Position numbers and translations under genes: made by a program. The notes under the pieces are model-generated. The model searched no databases. It worked only from the letters and a program-made list of their open reading frames with translations, and had not been told where the DNA came from. Below are positions 27,846-37,377 of a stretch of 64,000 bases of DNA, one piece after another. Source of the DNA: Alphaproteobacteria bacterium MarineAlpha11_Bin1 (GTDB taxonomy: Bacteria; Pseudomonadota; Alphaproteobacteria; MPNO01; UBA830); the NCBI GenBank assembly GCA_002937455.1, contig PTJZ01000012.1:71872-135871 (forward strand), in the 5' to 3' direction. How positions within the stretch are numbered: the stretch's first letter is position 1; each line of letters begins with the position of its first letter.

Positions 27846-28294
27846 TGGCGAATAAATTCGACATAGACCCTGACCTCATTAAGAAGCTTGCAGGTCTCCT
27901 TGAAGAGACCGGGTTGAGTGAAATCGAATTCGAAAGTACGGGGAAACGTATCCGCGTCGCCCGATCCGTGATGGACACATCTCCAGCGGTAACGGTTGCC
28001 GCGTCGCCGTCCACTACCCAGACGACCGCGAGCGCCGAACTATCGATAGAACAACGCCAAGGCACATCGATCACTGCCCCAATGGTCGGAACCATATTCT
28101 TATCGCCGGAGCCAGGGGCAGAGCAGTTTATTCAAGTGGGCGATACTATTTCAGAAGGTCAGACTGTAATGCTGATAGAAGCGATGAAAACCTACAACCC
28201 CGTCCGGGCAACGAAAAGCGGTAAAGTGACACAAATACTCGTTGCGGATTCGACACCTGTCGAATTCGGCGAGGAATTGTTGTTGATCGAGTAA
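27845..28294 (+). CDS. accB: Biotin carboxyl carrier protein of acetyl-CoA carboxylase
   Basis: Carries the biotin shuttled between biotin carboxylase and carboxyltransferase in the first step of fatty acid synthesis. The C-terminal biotinyl domain holds EAMKTYNPV with the biotinylated Lys115 (Tyr replaces the commoner Met/Leu after Lys-Thr/Met). A helical N-terminus (residues 5-45) and a flexible Ala/Thr/Ser linker (about 46-75) precede it. It overlaps aroQ by one base (TAATG), so the two are translationally coupled, and accC follows after 30 bp. Confidence 0.95.
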   Translation: MANKFDIDPDLIKKLAGLLEETGLSEIEFESTGKRIRVARSVMDTSPAVTVAASPSTTQTTASAELSIEQRQGTSITAPMVGTIFLSPEPGAEQFIQVGDTISEGQTVMLIEAMKTYNPVRATKSGKVTQILVADSTPVEFGEELLLIE

Positions 28295-28324
28295 TACTAA
28301 GCTTCAATCGGGTCTGACAAAGCG

Positions 28325-29677
28325 ATGTTCGAGAAAATCCTTATTGCTAATCGTGGGGAGATTGCACTGCGAATTCATCGTGCCTGCAAGGAAATGGGTA
28401 TATCGACCGTCGCCGTGCATTCAACGGCCGACGCAGATGCAATGCATGTTCGGCTTGCGGATGAGAGTGTCTGCCTCGGGCCAGCCCCAGCTAAAGATAG
28501 TTATCTGAATATTCCTGCAATCGTTTCCGCTGCTACCATTACAGGTGCCGATGCTGTTCACCCCGGCTATGGATTCTTATCTGAGGAGGCAAGTTTTGCC
28601 TCTATACTAAAGGAACATGGCTTCACTTTTATAGGGCCCTCTGCCGAACACATTACCCTGATGGGCGATAAGGTGGCGGCAAAGGTCGCAGTGGAGGAAA
28701 ATGGCGTGCCAATTGTCCCCGGATCCAGAGGCGCCCTTAAAACCGCGGCGGACGCCTGCAAAGCAGCGGATGAGATCGGCTATCCGGTTTTGATAAAGGC
28801 TGCTGGTGGTGGGGGGGGCCGCGGAATGCAAATTGTCCGGCGTTCCGAGGATGTAGAAGATGCATACCGGATGGCACGGACCGAAGCCAAGGCCAGCTTC
28901 CGAAATGACACTGTCTATATGGAGAAATTTCTGGAAAAACCGCGTCATATCGAAGTTCAGGTTTTCTCCGATGGTCAAGGAGGTGCCGTGCATTTAGGAG
29001 AAAGGGACTGCTCCCTTCAACGGCGTCATCAGAAAGTTTTGGAGGAGGCGCGCTCTCCCGCTTTAGATGACCCGGCACGAGAAAAAATTGGTAAGATTGC
29101 TGCAGACGCGGTGCGCCGAATTGGATACCGCAACGCAGGCACCATTGAGTTCCTTTACGAGGACGGTGAGTTCTATTTTATAGAGATGAATACGCGGTTG
29201 CAGGTCGAACATCCTGTCACCGAAATGATAACCGGCATTGACATGGTGAGGGAACAAATTCGCGTAGCAGCCGGTTTACCCCTTTCGTTTGAACAGTCAG
29301 AGATTAACTTTGAAGGGCACGCTATCGAATGCCGTATCACGGCAGAGAACCCGGATACCTTCGTTCCGTCACCTGGCCGCATTACCGACTATCATCCTCC
29401 AGGCGGCATGTCGGTGCGGGTGGACTCTGGCCTGTACGCCGGATACGAGATTCCACCTCAATATGATAGTCTAGTTGCCAAGTTAGTAGTCCACGGCGGC
29501 AACCGGAATGAATGTCTAATGCGTCTTAGACGTTCGCTCGAAGAATTTGTGATAGGCGGTATAGAGACTACAATTCCACTGCATGCAAAAATTATCGAAA
29601 ATTCGGACTTTGTCGATGGCAATTATGATATCCATTGGCTAGAGCGCTTTGTTGCAGGGGGGATAGCGGATAGCTAG
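28325..29677 (+). CDS. accC: Biotin carboxylase of acetyl-CoA carboxylase
   Basis: The ATP-grasp subunit that carboxylates AccB-bound biotin with bicarbonate. It begins [16 protein letters not shown]; the glycine-rich ATP loop is [14 protein letters not shown] (about residues 159-172). [18 protein letters not shown] and the catalytic [14 protein letters not shown] follow. Length (450 aa) is exactly that of the E. coli type. It follows accB in the aroQ-accB-accC-aat operon. Shine-Dalgarno is weak. Confidence 0.97.
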   Translation: MFEKILIANRGEIALRIHRACKEMGISTVAVHSTADADAMHVRLADESVCLGPAPAKDSYLNIPAIVSAATITGADAVHPGYGFLSEEASFASILKEHGFTFIGPSAEHITLMGDKVAAKVAVEENGVPIVPGSRGALKTAADACKAADEIGYPVLIKAAGGGGGRGMQIVRRSEDVEDAYRMARTEAKASFRNDTVYMEKFLEKPRHIEVQVFSDGQGGAVHLGERDCSLQRRHQKVLEEARSPALDDPAREKIGKIAADAVRRIGYRNAGTIEFLYEDGEFYFIEMNTRLQVEHPVTEMITGIDMVREQIRVAAGLPLSFEQSEINFEGHAIECRITAENPDTFVPSPGRITDYHPPGGMSVRVDSGLYAGYEIPPQYDSLVAKLVVHGGNRNECLMRLRRSLEEFVIGGIETTIPLHAKIIENSDFVDGNYDIHWLERFVAGGIADS

Positions 29678-29700
29678 AAAAACACCCGCGCCAGCCGCTT

Positions 29701-30351
29701 ATGACTAAACTAACACCTGAAATCATACTTCGAGCCTACGCCGTGGGGCTTTTTCCAATGGCGGAAAACCGTCAAGACACCACCTTGTATTGGATTGATC
29801 CCGAAAAGCGCGGTGTATTGCCATTGAACGACTTCCATATACCTCGGCGCCTACGCCGTACGGTTCGAGCCGGCACATTTGAGGTATACTGCAACACTGC
29901 CTTCACTGACGTAATCCGCGGCTGTGCCGCCCCTGGGGCGGGTCGCGACGAAAGCTGGATTAATGAGGAGATAATCTCCCTCTACACGATGCTTAATAAG
30001 ATGGGTCGAGCCTATTCGGTCGAGGCCTGGCATAATGGTAAACTAGTCGGGGGATTGTACGGCGTTGCCCTCGGAGCAGTATTCTTCGGCGAGAGTATGT
30101 TCAGCACTGTTCGGGACGCCAGTAAAGTCGCCTTGGTCCATCTGGTTGCTAGGCTAAAAAAAGGGAAATTCACGCTTCTCGATACCCAGTTCGTGAATAG
30201 ACATTTAGCCCAGTTCGGCGTCGTCGAAATGCCGCGGTCTGGTTTTCGCCAGAAACTTTCGTCGGCACTAGACCGCTCGGCTATATTCCCTACCGAATTG
30301 CGTCAGTCAGAACTAGAAGATTTTCTGCAGTCTACCACCCACACATCGTAG
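29701..30351 (+). CDS. aat: Leucyl/phenylalanyl-tRNA-protein transferase
   Basis: Adds Leu or Phe from aminoacyl-tRNA to proteins with N-terminal Lys/Arg, creating N-degrons read by ClpS and unfolded by ClpA; both partners are encoded 4-6 kb downstream. Family motifs are AYAVGLFPMAE (residues 11-21), YWIDPEKRGVLPL, GGLYGVALGAVFFGESMFS and LLDTQFVNRHLAQFG. Its 216 aa are usual. Its 3' end overlaps the convergent DUF2155 gene by about 49 bp. Confidence 0.96.
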   Translation: MTKLTPEIILRAYAVGLFPMAENRQDTTLYWIDPEKRGVLPLNDFHIPRRLRRTVRAGTFEVYCNTAFTDVIRGCAAPGAGRDESWINEEIISLYTMLNKMGRAYSVEAWHNGKLVGGLYGVALGAVFFGESMFSTVRDASKVALVHLVARLKKGKFTLLDTQFVNRHLAQFGVVEMPRSGFRQKLSSALDRSAIFPTELRQSELEDFLQSTTHTS

Positions 30352-30689
30352 ACCGGATGCTCCATAGATGATGCGGCAGGGCTGGAGGCAAACATCCAGC
30401 CAGCAAACAAATTAATAGCACTTTCACCAAGGCGGCGTTCGCGTATCTCAAGGTAAGCTGTCGTTTCTGGGGTTTCCGTCGGGGGCCGTTTGTGACATTT
30501 GCGCACGGTTATTTCGAGGGTTCCGAACCGTACATCCTCACCAATCGGCGCCTCTATAGTTGAAATCCTTGCTGTGATCTTATCCAAACCCTGAAGGACC
30601 GTAACGACTGATTTTTGCGGTTGCGCAATCGCAGGCTGCAAATAGAGGGCGGCCGAAAGGATCAGGATATGGACTCCCAAACGTATCAT
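30303..30689 (-). CDS. DUF2155 periplasmic protein
   Basis: A small exported protein (128 aa from the ATG at 30689) of the alphaproteobacterial DUF2155 family, function unknown. A signal peptide (MIRLGVHILILSAALYL, cleaved near AIAQ) precedes a domain with ARISTIEAPIGEDVRFGTLE, a CHKRPP motif, FAGWMFASSPAASSMEHPVYDVW and a final Cys (VVDCR), suggesting one disulphide. I chose 30689 over an upstream ATG at 30752 because the signal peptide starts there. It is downstream of mlaD, and its 3' end is antisense to aat. Confidence 0.85.
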   Translation of the reverse strand: MIRLGVHILILSAALYLQPAIAQPQKSVVTVLQGLDKITARISTIEAPIGEDVRFGTLEITVRKCHKRPPTETPETTAYLEIRERRLGESAINLFAGWMFASSPAASSMEHPVYDVWVVDCRKSSSSD

Positions 30690-30732
30690 GTGTATTACGC
30701 CACTCGGATTTGAGGCCAACAAACCGGTACGT

Positions 30733-31197
30733 TTAGTTAGCCTTCTCGCCATCCTTATTGGTCTGGCTAAAAATCATCTGTCCAACAAGTCCCATAAGAT
30801 CGATTGACCCTTGGGTAGTGGTGATCTCCTCACCCGCCTGAAGCATTTCGTCTGACCCACCCGGTGAAAGCGCCAGAAATTTATCACCCAGTAACCCATC
30901 GGAAGAAACCGAGATTGAGGTGTCTTCCGGGATCTTGATATCAGAACTAATATTCATGGACACCTTTGCAAAGTAGGTTTTGGGATCCAGAAAAGATGCT
31001 GTAACTGTCCCAATCTTGATACCACTCATCCTGACGTCCGATCCAGAGAGAATACCGTCAATCCGATCGAAGCTCGCTGTTATCTCGTACCCTTGAACTT
31101 TGCCAACCTCAGCCTTGTTATACGCAAAAAAGATGAACAATGCCGCCACCAAGAGCACCACCGCACCCATCACAGTCTCAATTAGGTTTTTCCGCAT
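30733..31197 (-). CDS. mlaD: MlaD: outer membrane lipid asymmetry maintenance protein
   Basis: A substrate-binding MCE-domain protein of the Mla phospholipid transporter. One N-terminal membrane helix (about residues 7-25, ETVMGAVVLLVAALFIFFA) anchors a single MCE domain: VQGYEITASFDRIDGILSGS, VRMSGIKIGTV and SSDGLLGDKFLALSPGG. 154 aa is the usual size for alphaproteobacterial MlaD. MlaE and MlaF are not in the window. It sits in the conserved cluster NDUFA12-mlaD-DUF2155. Confidence 0.94.
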   Translation of the reverse strand: MRKNLIETVMGAVVLLVAALFIFFAYNKAEVGKVQGYEITASFDRIDGILSGSDVRMSGIKIGTVTASFLDPKTYFAKVSMNISSDIKIPEDTSISVSSDGLLGDKFLALSPGGSDEMLQAGEEITTTQGSIDLMGLVGQMIFSQTNKDGEKAN

Positions 31198-31235
31198 TCC
31201 CGCTAGGTCTCCTTCCTATCGGCTAACCATATACT

Positions 31236-31592
31236 CTAAGAAGGCTGCCAAGGTTCATAATCACCCGTCGCCTCATCCCTCTGACCACCATTCAGGATGT
31301 GACCGGGGGGACGGTAGGCATTCTCTGTCCCTGTCATGTTTGGCTGATGCTCTTTTTGCCATTCCCAGCGGCGCCCCACATCATCTTCCGGAATATCATC
31401 CGTAGTGTGGTGCAGCCATGAATGCCACGCTGGCGGCACGCGAGACGCCTCAGGATTTCCTTTATAAATCACCCACCGTTTCTCGCGAACCGAACGCGTT
31501 CCGCGCTTAGTCCGATAATACGCATTGCCTTGGGTATCTGTGCCCACCTGCTGACCGTTAAATATCGTAAATAATCTGGTTCCAATGGTCAT
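31236..31592 (-). CDS. NADH:ubiquinone oxidoreductase NDUFA12-like subunit
   Basis: A homologue of the mitochondrial complex I accessory subunit NDUFA12 (B17.2), present in alphaproteobacteria. Motifs are FTIFNGQQVGTDTQGNAYY, RWVIYKG and PPAWHSWLHHTTDD, followed by a Pro-rich tail (YRPPGH). I start at the ATG at 31592, which has a GAGGT Shine-Dalgarno, giving 118 aa; an ATG five codons earlier lacks one. Its presence supports the alphaproteobacterial assignment. Confidence 0.93.
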   Translation of the reverse strand: MTIGTRLFTIFNGQQVGTDTQGNAYYRTKRGTRSVREKRWVIYKGNPEASRVPPAWHSWLHHTTDDIPEDDVGRRWEWQKEHQPNMTGTENAYRPPGHILNGGQRDEATGDYEPWQPS

Positions 31593-31810
31593 ACGTACCT
31601 CTAACAAAGGTTGATTCCGAGTAATTCTTCGGTCAACGGCCGACTAAACTGTATCTTATAATCGTCGATTTCGTCCAGTCTTACACTTCTTTATCACTTG
31701 TATCTTTGTCACATGCTAAAAGTCATCTACCTGATATCATTTCGTGATTTTGGACACTAGATCGTCTTGCTACATATCGCTACGTTCGACCTATATAATG
31801 GAGAATCGTA

Positions 31811-32275
31811 ATGAGCACACGAATCGTTCAACGCCTTGCGGAGTTAGGGTTCACCCTACCATCCGCACCTGTCCCATCCGCAAATTATGTTCCCTTTCGG
31901 CGGTCTGGAAGTCACATCTTTATTGCGGGGCAAATTTCAATTACCGACGACAAAAGCGTAAGAGGTAAGGTCGGTCACGATTTATCTATCGAGGAAGGCT
32001 ACGCCGCAGCGCGTCTTTGCGGGCTGAATATCCTTGCTCAATTGAAGGCTTGCGTCGGAGCAGATATTGATCGCGCCAAGGCGATTAAGTTGGGAGGTTT
32101 TGTGAATGCTCTGCCCGATTTCATTCAGCCACCCGCCGTAATCAATGGTGTGTCGGACCTTCTAATCGATGTGATGGGCGAAGATGCTGGAAAGCATGCG
32201 CGTTTCGCCGTCGTCGTTGCCTCTCTCCCAGGTGGTGCGGCTGTCGAGGTAGACGCAATTTTTGAGATCGAGTAG
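31811..32275 (+). CDS. RidA/YjgF-family protein
   Basis: A 154-residue member of the larger RidA subgroup. Classic RidA deaminates reactive enamine/imine intermediates from PLP enzymes. YVPFRRSGSHIFIAGQIS and KLGGFVNALPDFIQPPAVING match the family; the canonical catalytic Arg (around R105 in RidA) lies in the variable ARFAVVVASLPGGAAVEVDA segment, where the pattern is HARFAVVV. A GGAGA Shine-Dalgarno precedes the ATG. The stop abuts the next gene, so the two form an operon. Confidence 0.9.
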   Translation: MSTRIVQRLAELGFTLPSAPVPSANYVPFRRSGSHIFIAGQISITDDKSVRGKVGHDLSIEEGYAAARLCGLNILAQLKACVGADIDRAKAIKLGGFVNALPDFIQPPAVINGVSDLLIDVMGEDAGKHARFAVVVASLPGGAAVEVDAIFEIE

Positions 32276-33442
32276 ATGGTGGATGCGTGCGAGACCGTTA
32301 CCGTAAAGATTCTTTCTTCTCTGAGTGAGGTGTCGGCCGAAGATTGGGATGGCTGTGCCGGTCCTGATAACCCGTTTATCTCTCATATGTTTCTAAAGAC
32401 CCTAGAGGACTCGAGCGCGGCGTGCAACGAAACCGGATGGCTCCCGCAACACGTTGTGATTGAGGACCCAGCCGGAGGGTTGATAGGTGCTGCCCCCTGT
32501 TACCTTAAATATCACTCCCATGGGGAATATGTTTTCGACTGGGGTTGGGCGGATGCATATACTCGCGCAGGTGGGAAATATTATCCCAAACTGCAGGTCT
32601 CAGTCCCTTTCTCCCCGGTTACCGGGCCCCGCCTTCTAGTTCGGGATGGAGAGGATAAAATCCATACCCGGAAGATGCTTGCAACTGGCCTCGTAGAATT
32701 GGCTAAGCAGCACAATTCCTCGTCGCTACACATCACATTCACTCAAGAAGAAGAATGCCAAGATTTAAAGGAAATGAGTTTCCTAATCCGCCAAGGGCAA
32801 CAATTCCATTGGCACAATCAAGGTTTCAAGAACTTTGAAGACTTTTTAGAATCACTCAATTCACGCAAACGAAAAATGATCCGCAAGGAACGTGATGCCG
32901 CTAATGCCGCCGTCAATATCGAAGTTCTAACTGGCGATGACCTAACCGAGCACCACATGCAGTCGTTTTATCATTTTTACCGCAACACTGTAGATCGCAA
33001 GTGGGCCCATGCCTATCTGACCTACGAGTTCTTCCAACTGCTACGCGAGCGCATGTCTAAGAATGTGGTTTTGATGATGGCTAGCTGTAACGGGGATTAT
33101 GTAGCTGGAGCGCTTAACATGAGAGGGCCGGATACTCTATGGGGTCGCAATTGGGGCTGTTCTGAACACTTCAAGATGCTCTATTTCGAGACCTGTTTCT
33201 ACCGCGGCATAGAATTCGCGATTGAAAATGGGCTCTCTAAAGTCGAGGCTGGCGCTCAAGGACCGCATAAGATCAGTCGCGGCTACCTGCCTTCCGCTAC
33301 CTATAGCTTGCATTGGATACGTGACGATGCTTTCCGACGTGCGGTCGCCGACTTCGTCGATCGAGAACGTTGCGGAGTTGAACACGAGATGGATTTGCTA
33401 TCAGCACTTTCCCCATTCAAGATCTCAAATGCACCACCGTGA
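32276..33442 (+). CDS. GNAT-like/FemAB-like protein (DUF482, 'peptidogalycan' family)
   Basis: A 388-residue protein of the DUF482 family, which has a GNAT-type acyltransferase fold resembling FemAB. Recognisable stretches are WDGCAGPDNPFISHMFLK, DWGWADAYTRAGGKYYPKL, FSPVTGPRLL, LNSRKRKMIRKERDA and VEAGAQGPHKISRGYLP. The ATG immediately follows the RidA stop. An acyltransferase role on cell wall or metabolite substrates has been proposed for the family but is not proven. Confidence 0.85.
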   Translation: MVDACETVTVKILSSLSEVSAEDWDGCAGPDNPFISHMFLKTLEDSSAACNETGWLPQHVVIEDPAGGLIGAAPCYLKYHSHGEYVFDWGWADAYTRAGGKYYPKLQVSVPFSPVTGPRLLVRDGEDKIHTRKMLATGLVELAKQHNSSSLHITFTQEEECQDLKEMSFLIRQGQQFHWHNQGFKNFEDFLESLNSRKRKMIRKERDAANAAVNIEVLTGDDLTEHHMQSFYHFYRNTVDRKWAHAYLTYEFFQLLRERMSKNVVLMMASCNGDYVAGALNMRGPDTLWGRNWGCSEHFKMLYFETCFYRGIEFAIENGLSKVEAGAQGPHKISRGYLPSATYSLHWIRDDAFRRAVADFVDRERCGVEHEMDLLSALSPFKISNAPP

Positions 33443-34300
33443 CCAATTACGAAGACATTTCCTATCTAACCGTCGACGGCAACTTGCTGCGCGGTTGGCT
33501 AAATCGGCCGATCGCCTGAAGATTGCTTTCATACACGATGATCTCGAGGCCAACAGAATAGGTGTCTTTGCGGTGAGATTTTGAATTTCTGGCATCGCAA
33601 AATACCCACTACCAGTATAGGACGTTTCTTGGGGCTTGAGGCGGTTCAAGGAAATCTCGGTTACCTCGACATAACAGGCTAAATCATCGAAGAATTTGCA
33701 TCTGCCCGCGGTGCCAAGCGGTAAGGCTTAGTCGTGGCTTGTCCGAGAGGCCGAGACTGGGCGTTAAAGTCACCTGTAATTAAAAACGCTGATAACAGTC
33801 AGTTTTTATAATCGATGCGCGGCAAATATTTGATCATTTGCGGCGTTATTACTTGGTTCGAATAACCAAAACGAGTGTGTGATCGTGGTCGGCTACCCCT
33901 TTTCGAGATGGGATAAAGATAGAGATGGGCAACCTTCACAGCCTCTTGGCGTCGGATTTGGAAAGTCATCTGCTGCCGATACTTATTTTTCAGGCTACCA
34001 ACCACCAAAATGTCGAACTAACCTAGCGAGACGAATTGTTGACCTCTACCGATCAAAAGACTGAAAGGTGGAAGTTCCAAATTTCGCTGATGAGCTGAAC
34101 AGACTTATTCCTGCTAATTCGGGTTCAAAAGTCGCCAACGTGGTTTTAGTGTCTATCAGGGAGTTACTCTTTGGCGTCTGAATGAACCCGGTTGGAATTG
34201 GTGTAGCAAACCAACCTTTTAGCGGTCACCTTATTAGATCCTTAGGCTCACATTTAATAAAAGTGTAATTAGTTCTGAATTAGTGACAAGAATTGGCGAG
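33443..34300. other. Gene-poor gap of about 860 bp
   Basis: No frame in either strand carries a recognisable domain, and the short open frames (under about 75 codons) look random. Related genomes often have a HIT-family gene in this position; I cannot see a convincing remnant. Two tRNA D-arm look-alikes (33713-33727, 33740-33756) and one T-arm-like hairpin (33853-33869) occur, but no complete cloverleaf can be drawn. Confidence 0.5.
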
Positions 34301-36655
34301 CTACTGCACTAGTTCCGTCTCAAGGCCGTCTCCATCATCAGCCCCATCGTCCGGATCACTATCGGGGTCCTTACCTTTCTGCCCCTTCGGAGGAGCAGAC
34401 TGAATAACAAAGGTAAGCCTGTCTTCCTCTTTCTTGACATCAACCTGAACCACCCCGCCTTTGGCCAACTTGCCGAACAAAATTTCGTCGGCCAACGGTT
34501 TCTTTATGTGCTCTTGAATAACTCTGGAAAGCGGGCGCGCACCATAGGCTTCGTCATAACCCTTACGGCCCAGCCAGTATCGCGCAGCAGCGTTGAGCTC
34601 AAACGTGACGTTGCGGTCTTCGAGTTGGGCTTCAAGTTGCATGATGAATTTATCAACCACCAACATAACCACATCCCTCGGAAGGCTCGAAAACGGGATT
34701 ATCGCATCGAGACGATTTCGGAATTCCGGGGTAAACATGCGTTTAATAGCTTCTTCATCCTCTCCTATGCGGGCCGAACGTTCGAAACCAATAGCGGGCC
34801 TAGCCATATCGGCCGCACCGGCATTGGTAGTCATGATCAGGATAACGTTCCTAAAATCTACGCTTTTTCCGTTATGATCAGTTAACCTTCCGTGGTCCAT
34901 GATTTGAAGCAGAATGTTGAATACATCCGGATGTGCTTTTTCTATCTCATCAAGTAACAAGACCGAATGCGGATTTTGGTCGACGGCATCGGTAAGCAGT
35001 CCACCTTGATCGAATCCAACATAGCCGGGTGGTGCACCGATCAGGCGCGATACCGAATGACGCTCCATATATTCGGACATGTCGAAACGTGTTAGCTCAA
35101 TTCCCATTGTATGGGAAAGCTGTCGAGCTACCTCGGTCTTACCTACACCGGTCGGACCGGAAAATAGGTAGGATCCGATCGGCTTGTTAGGCTCCCTAAG
35201 CCCCGCGCGCGCAAGTTTAATTGCAGAAGCTAGAGCGTCGATCGCAGTGTCCTGGCCAAAAACTACACGCTTAAGATCAGCGTCGAGAGACTTCATCGAT
35301 TCCTTGTCAGACCGTGATACACTTTTTGGAGGTATGCGCGCGATACTTGCGACCACTGCCTCTACATCCTTTACAGTGATCAGTTTCTTGCGTCGGCTTT
35401 CCGGCACCAGCATTTGTGCAGCACCAACTTCATCAATCACGTCGATCGCTTTATCTGGAAGCTTACGATCGTTGATATATTTGGCTGCAAGTTCCACAGA
35501 TGTTCTCAAAGCAGCAGCGGTGTACCGCACACGGTGGTGTTTCTCGTAATATGGTTTTAGACCACGGAGTATCTTTACAGCATCCTCGATGCTCGGTTCC
35601 GGAACATCGATTTTTTGGAATCGGCGCACCAAGGCCCGGTCCTTCTCAAAATACGAGCGAAATTCCTTATAGGTGGTAGAGCCAATGCATTTTAAGGTGC
35701 CGCCCTGTAGGGCCGGTTTCAGTAGGTTGGACGCGTCCATCGACCCGCCGCTAGTAGCCCCAGCGCCAATGACAGTATGAATTTCGTCAATAAATAATAC
35801 TGCGTTCTCTTGCTGCTCCAATTCGGTGACTACTCCTTTCAAGCGTTCCTCGAAATCACCCCGATATCTAGTACCTGCCAGTAGCGCGCCCATATCCAGC
35901 GAGAAAATAGTGGATTCTCTCAGCACATCCGGTACATCGCCATCATAAATTCGCTTCGCCAGCCCTTCGGCAATTGCCGTTTTACCTACCCCAGAGTCAC
36001 CGACATACAGCGGATTATTCTTGGTACGACGGCATAGCACCTGAATTGTTCGGTCAATTTCGGACTCTCGACCTATCAGGGGGTCGATTTTACCATCGGC
36101 TGCCTTCTGATTGAGATTGACACAATAGTTGTCAAGCGCCTCTCCAGCGCCTTTGTTTGCCGCTTCGGCCTCAGCGCTATCGTCGTCCGACCCATGTACA
36201 GATCTAGCCTCTGATCTGCCGGGTACCTTAGCTATTCCGTGGCTTATATAATTCACAGCATCGAATCGAGACATATCTTGTTCTTGCAGATAAAAGACTG
36301 CATGACTCTCACGTTCAGAGAACATAGCAACTAACACATTAGCTCCGGTGACTTCTTGGCGACCGGAGGATTGAACGTGAATAGCGGCGCGTTGTACAAC
36401 TCTCTGAAAGCTAGCAGTCGGCTTGGGATCGTCATGATCTTCTGAAGCAAGATTAGATAACTCTTCGTCAAGATAAGTCTTAAGGTCTTGAGTGAGCTTA
36501 TCGATATCAACGCCACAGGCCTTTAAAACGGCAATGGCATCCTGGTCCTCCGTCAGCGCCATCAGAAGATGCTCGAGCGTTGCGTATTCATGGTTGCGTT
36601 CGTTAGCCTGCGCCAATGCGCGATGAAGACTTTTTTCTAGATTACGAGAGAGCAT
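34301..36655 (-). CDS. clpA: ATP-dependent Clp protease ATPase subunit ClpA
   Basis: The AAA+ unfoldase of ClpAP. An N-terminal double Clp_N repeat (about residues 1-150) docks ClpS. D1 has Walker [16 protein letters not shown] and [15 protein letters not shown]2 has [12 protein letters not shown] and [14 protein letters not shown]. The ClpP-binding loop type IGF is present (about residue 620, PAIGFERS). The C-terminal tail is unusually acidic ([16 protein letters not shown]). It starts 4 bp after clpS, giving a coupled pair for N-degron turnover. Confidence 0.97.
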   Translation of the reverse strand: MLSRNLEKSLHRALAQANERNHEYATLEHLLMALTEDQDAIAVLKACGVDIDKLTQDLKTYLDEELSNLASEDHDDPKPTASFQRVVQRAAIHVQSSGRQEVTGANVLVAMFSERESHAVFYLQEQDMSRFDAVNYISHGIAKVPGRSEARSVHGSDDDSAEAEAANKGAGEALDNYCVNLNQKAADGKIDPLIGRESEIDRTIQVLCRRTKNNPLYVGDSGVGKTAIAEGLAKRIYDGDVPDVLRESTIFSLDMGALLAGTRYRGDFEERLKGVVTELEQQENAVLFIDEIHTVIGAGATSGGSMDASNLLKPALQGGTLKCIGSTTYKEFRSYFEKDRALVRRFQKIDVPEPSIEDAVKILRGLKPYYEKHHRVRYTAAALRTSVELAAKYINDRKLPDKAIDVIDEVGAAQMLVPESRRKKLITVKDVEAVVASIARIPPKSVSRSDKESMKSLDADLKRVVFGQDTAIDALASAIKLARAGLREPNKPIGSYLFSGPTGVGKTEVARQLSHTMGIELTRFDMSEYMERHSVSRLIGAPPGYVGFDQGGLLTDAVDQNPHSVLLLDEIEKAHPDVFNILLQIMDHGRLTDHNGKSVDFRNVILIMTTNAGAADMARPAIGFERSARIGEDEEAIKRMFTPEFRNRLDAIIPFSSLPRDVVMLVVDKFIMQLEAQLEDRNVTFELNAAARYWLGRKGYDEAYGARPLSRVIQEHIKKPLADEILFGKLAKGGVVQVDVKKEEDRLTFVIQSAPPKGQKGKDPDSDPDDGADDGDGLETELVQ

Positions 36656-36659
36656 TATT

Positions 36660-37040
36660 TCAGGCCTTTTCCAAAGTACATTGCAGAGGATGCTGATGTT
36701 GCCGTGCGAGATCCATCACTTGCTGCACCTTGGTTTCGGCAACCTCGTAAGTGTAGACACCGCAGATGCCGACACCTTTCTGATGGACATGCATCATAAT
36801 ACGTGTCGCTTCTTCACTATTTTTTCCAAAGAAACGCTCAAGAACTAAAATTACAAATTCCATCGGCGTGTAATCATCATTCAGCATGATGACCTTATAC
36901 ATAGCCGGCTTTTTGGTTTTAGGTTTTGCACGGACAGCAAGTCCAGTATTCGATCCACCGTCGCCGTCTCCGCCGACAGCATCATCGCCGCCAACCGAAC
37001 GTGCCGGGATCACTGTGTGATTTAGAGCAAAATTAACCAT
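36660..37040 (-). CDS. clpS: ClpA adaptor ClpS
   Basis: The N-recognin that hands proteins with Leu/Phe/Tyr/Trp N-termini to ClpAP. The core is [20 protein letters not shown] (hydrophobic-pocket Asn-Asp-Asp) and [21 protein letters not shown] (conserved His). The N-terminal 40 residues contain a low-complexity Gly/Asp run ([13 protein letters not shown]) longer than in E. coli ClpS. 126 aa. Together with aat it supplies a complete Leu/Phe N-degron branch in this window. Confidence 0.95.
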   Translation of the reverse strand: MVNFALNHTVIPARSVGGDDAVGGDGDGGSNTGLAVRAKPKTKKPAMYKVIMLNDDYTPMEFVILVLERFFGKNSEEATRIMMHVHQKGVGICGVYTYEVAETKVQQVMDLARQHQHPLQCTLEKA

Positions 37041-37377
37041 CGCTGTTGATCATATGAGATCTGCGTTCACTGATCAAAGTAACTTCGCTGATATCAAAAG
37101 TTGAGTTAACGACTATTCCGATTAGCTCAGGTAAAGTGAGAACACGCTGCATAATGCGGCCCGAAGGCTGATTTATTTCCGTTCTGGCCATCAAAAGGGT
37201 TCTCTCTCTAAACCGTTAAAACGAAATGATAGATCTGCGTAGTTTTTTAGCAGGTCGTAACTGTTTGAGTCGCTCACTTATGATATGGTTTAATAAAATA
37301 CAGCAGTCAATCCGTTGTCATCCATCAGGTAATGAGCACTCTGGGCAACGGAAATTTCTGTATCAGACGTTCGGTTA
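37041..37377. promoter_or_regulatory. Divergent clpS/carboxypeptidase intergenic region
   Basis: About 337 bp between divergent starts, so both promoters should be here. It is moderately AT-rich; I see no strong -35/-10 pair with proper spacing, and no convincing heat-shock (sigma-32) promoter for clpS. A phasin gene often found here in relatives is absent. Confidence 0.35.

Noticed and set aside
31794..31799. Perfect TATAAT upstream of the RidA gene
   Set aside because: A start about 7 nt downstream would leave only about 5 nt before the ATG and cut off the GGAGA ribosome binding site, and no -35 is at 16-18 nt.
33713..33756. Possible tRNA genes (Gln-like and Ser-like D arms)
   Set aside because: No anticodon stem pairs downstream, and no matching acceptor or T arm lies at the right distance, so no functional tRNA can be drawn.
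33853..33869. TTGGT-TCGAATA-ACCAA hairpin resembling a tRNA T arm
   Set aside because: The loop is shifted relative to TTCRANY and there is no acceptor stem.
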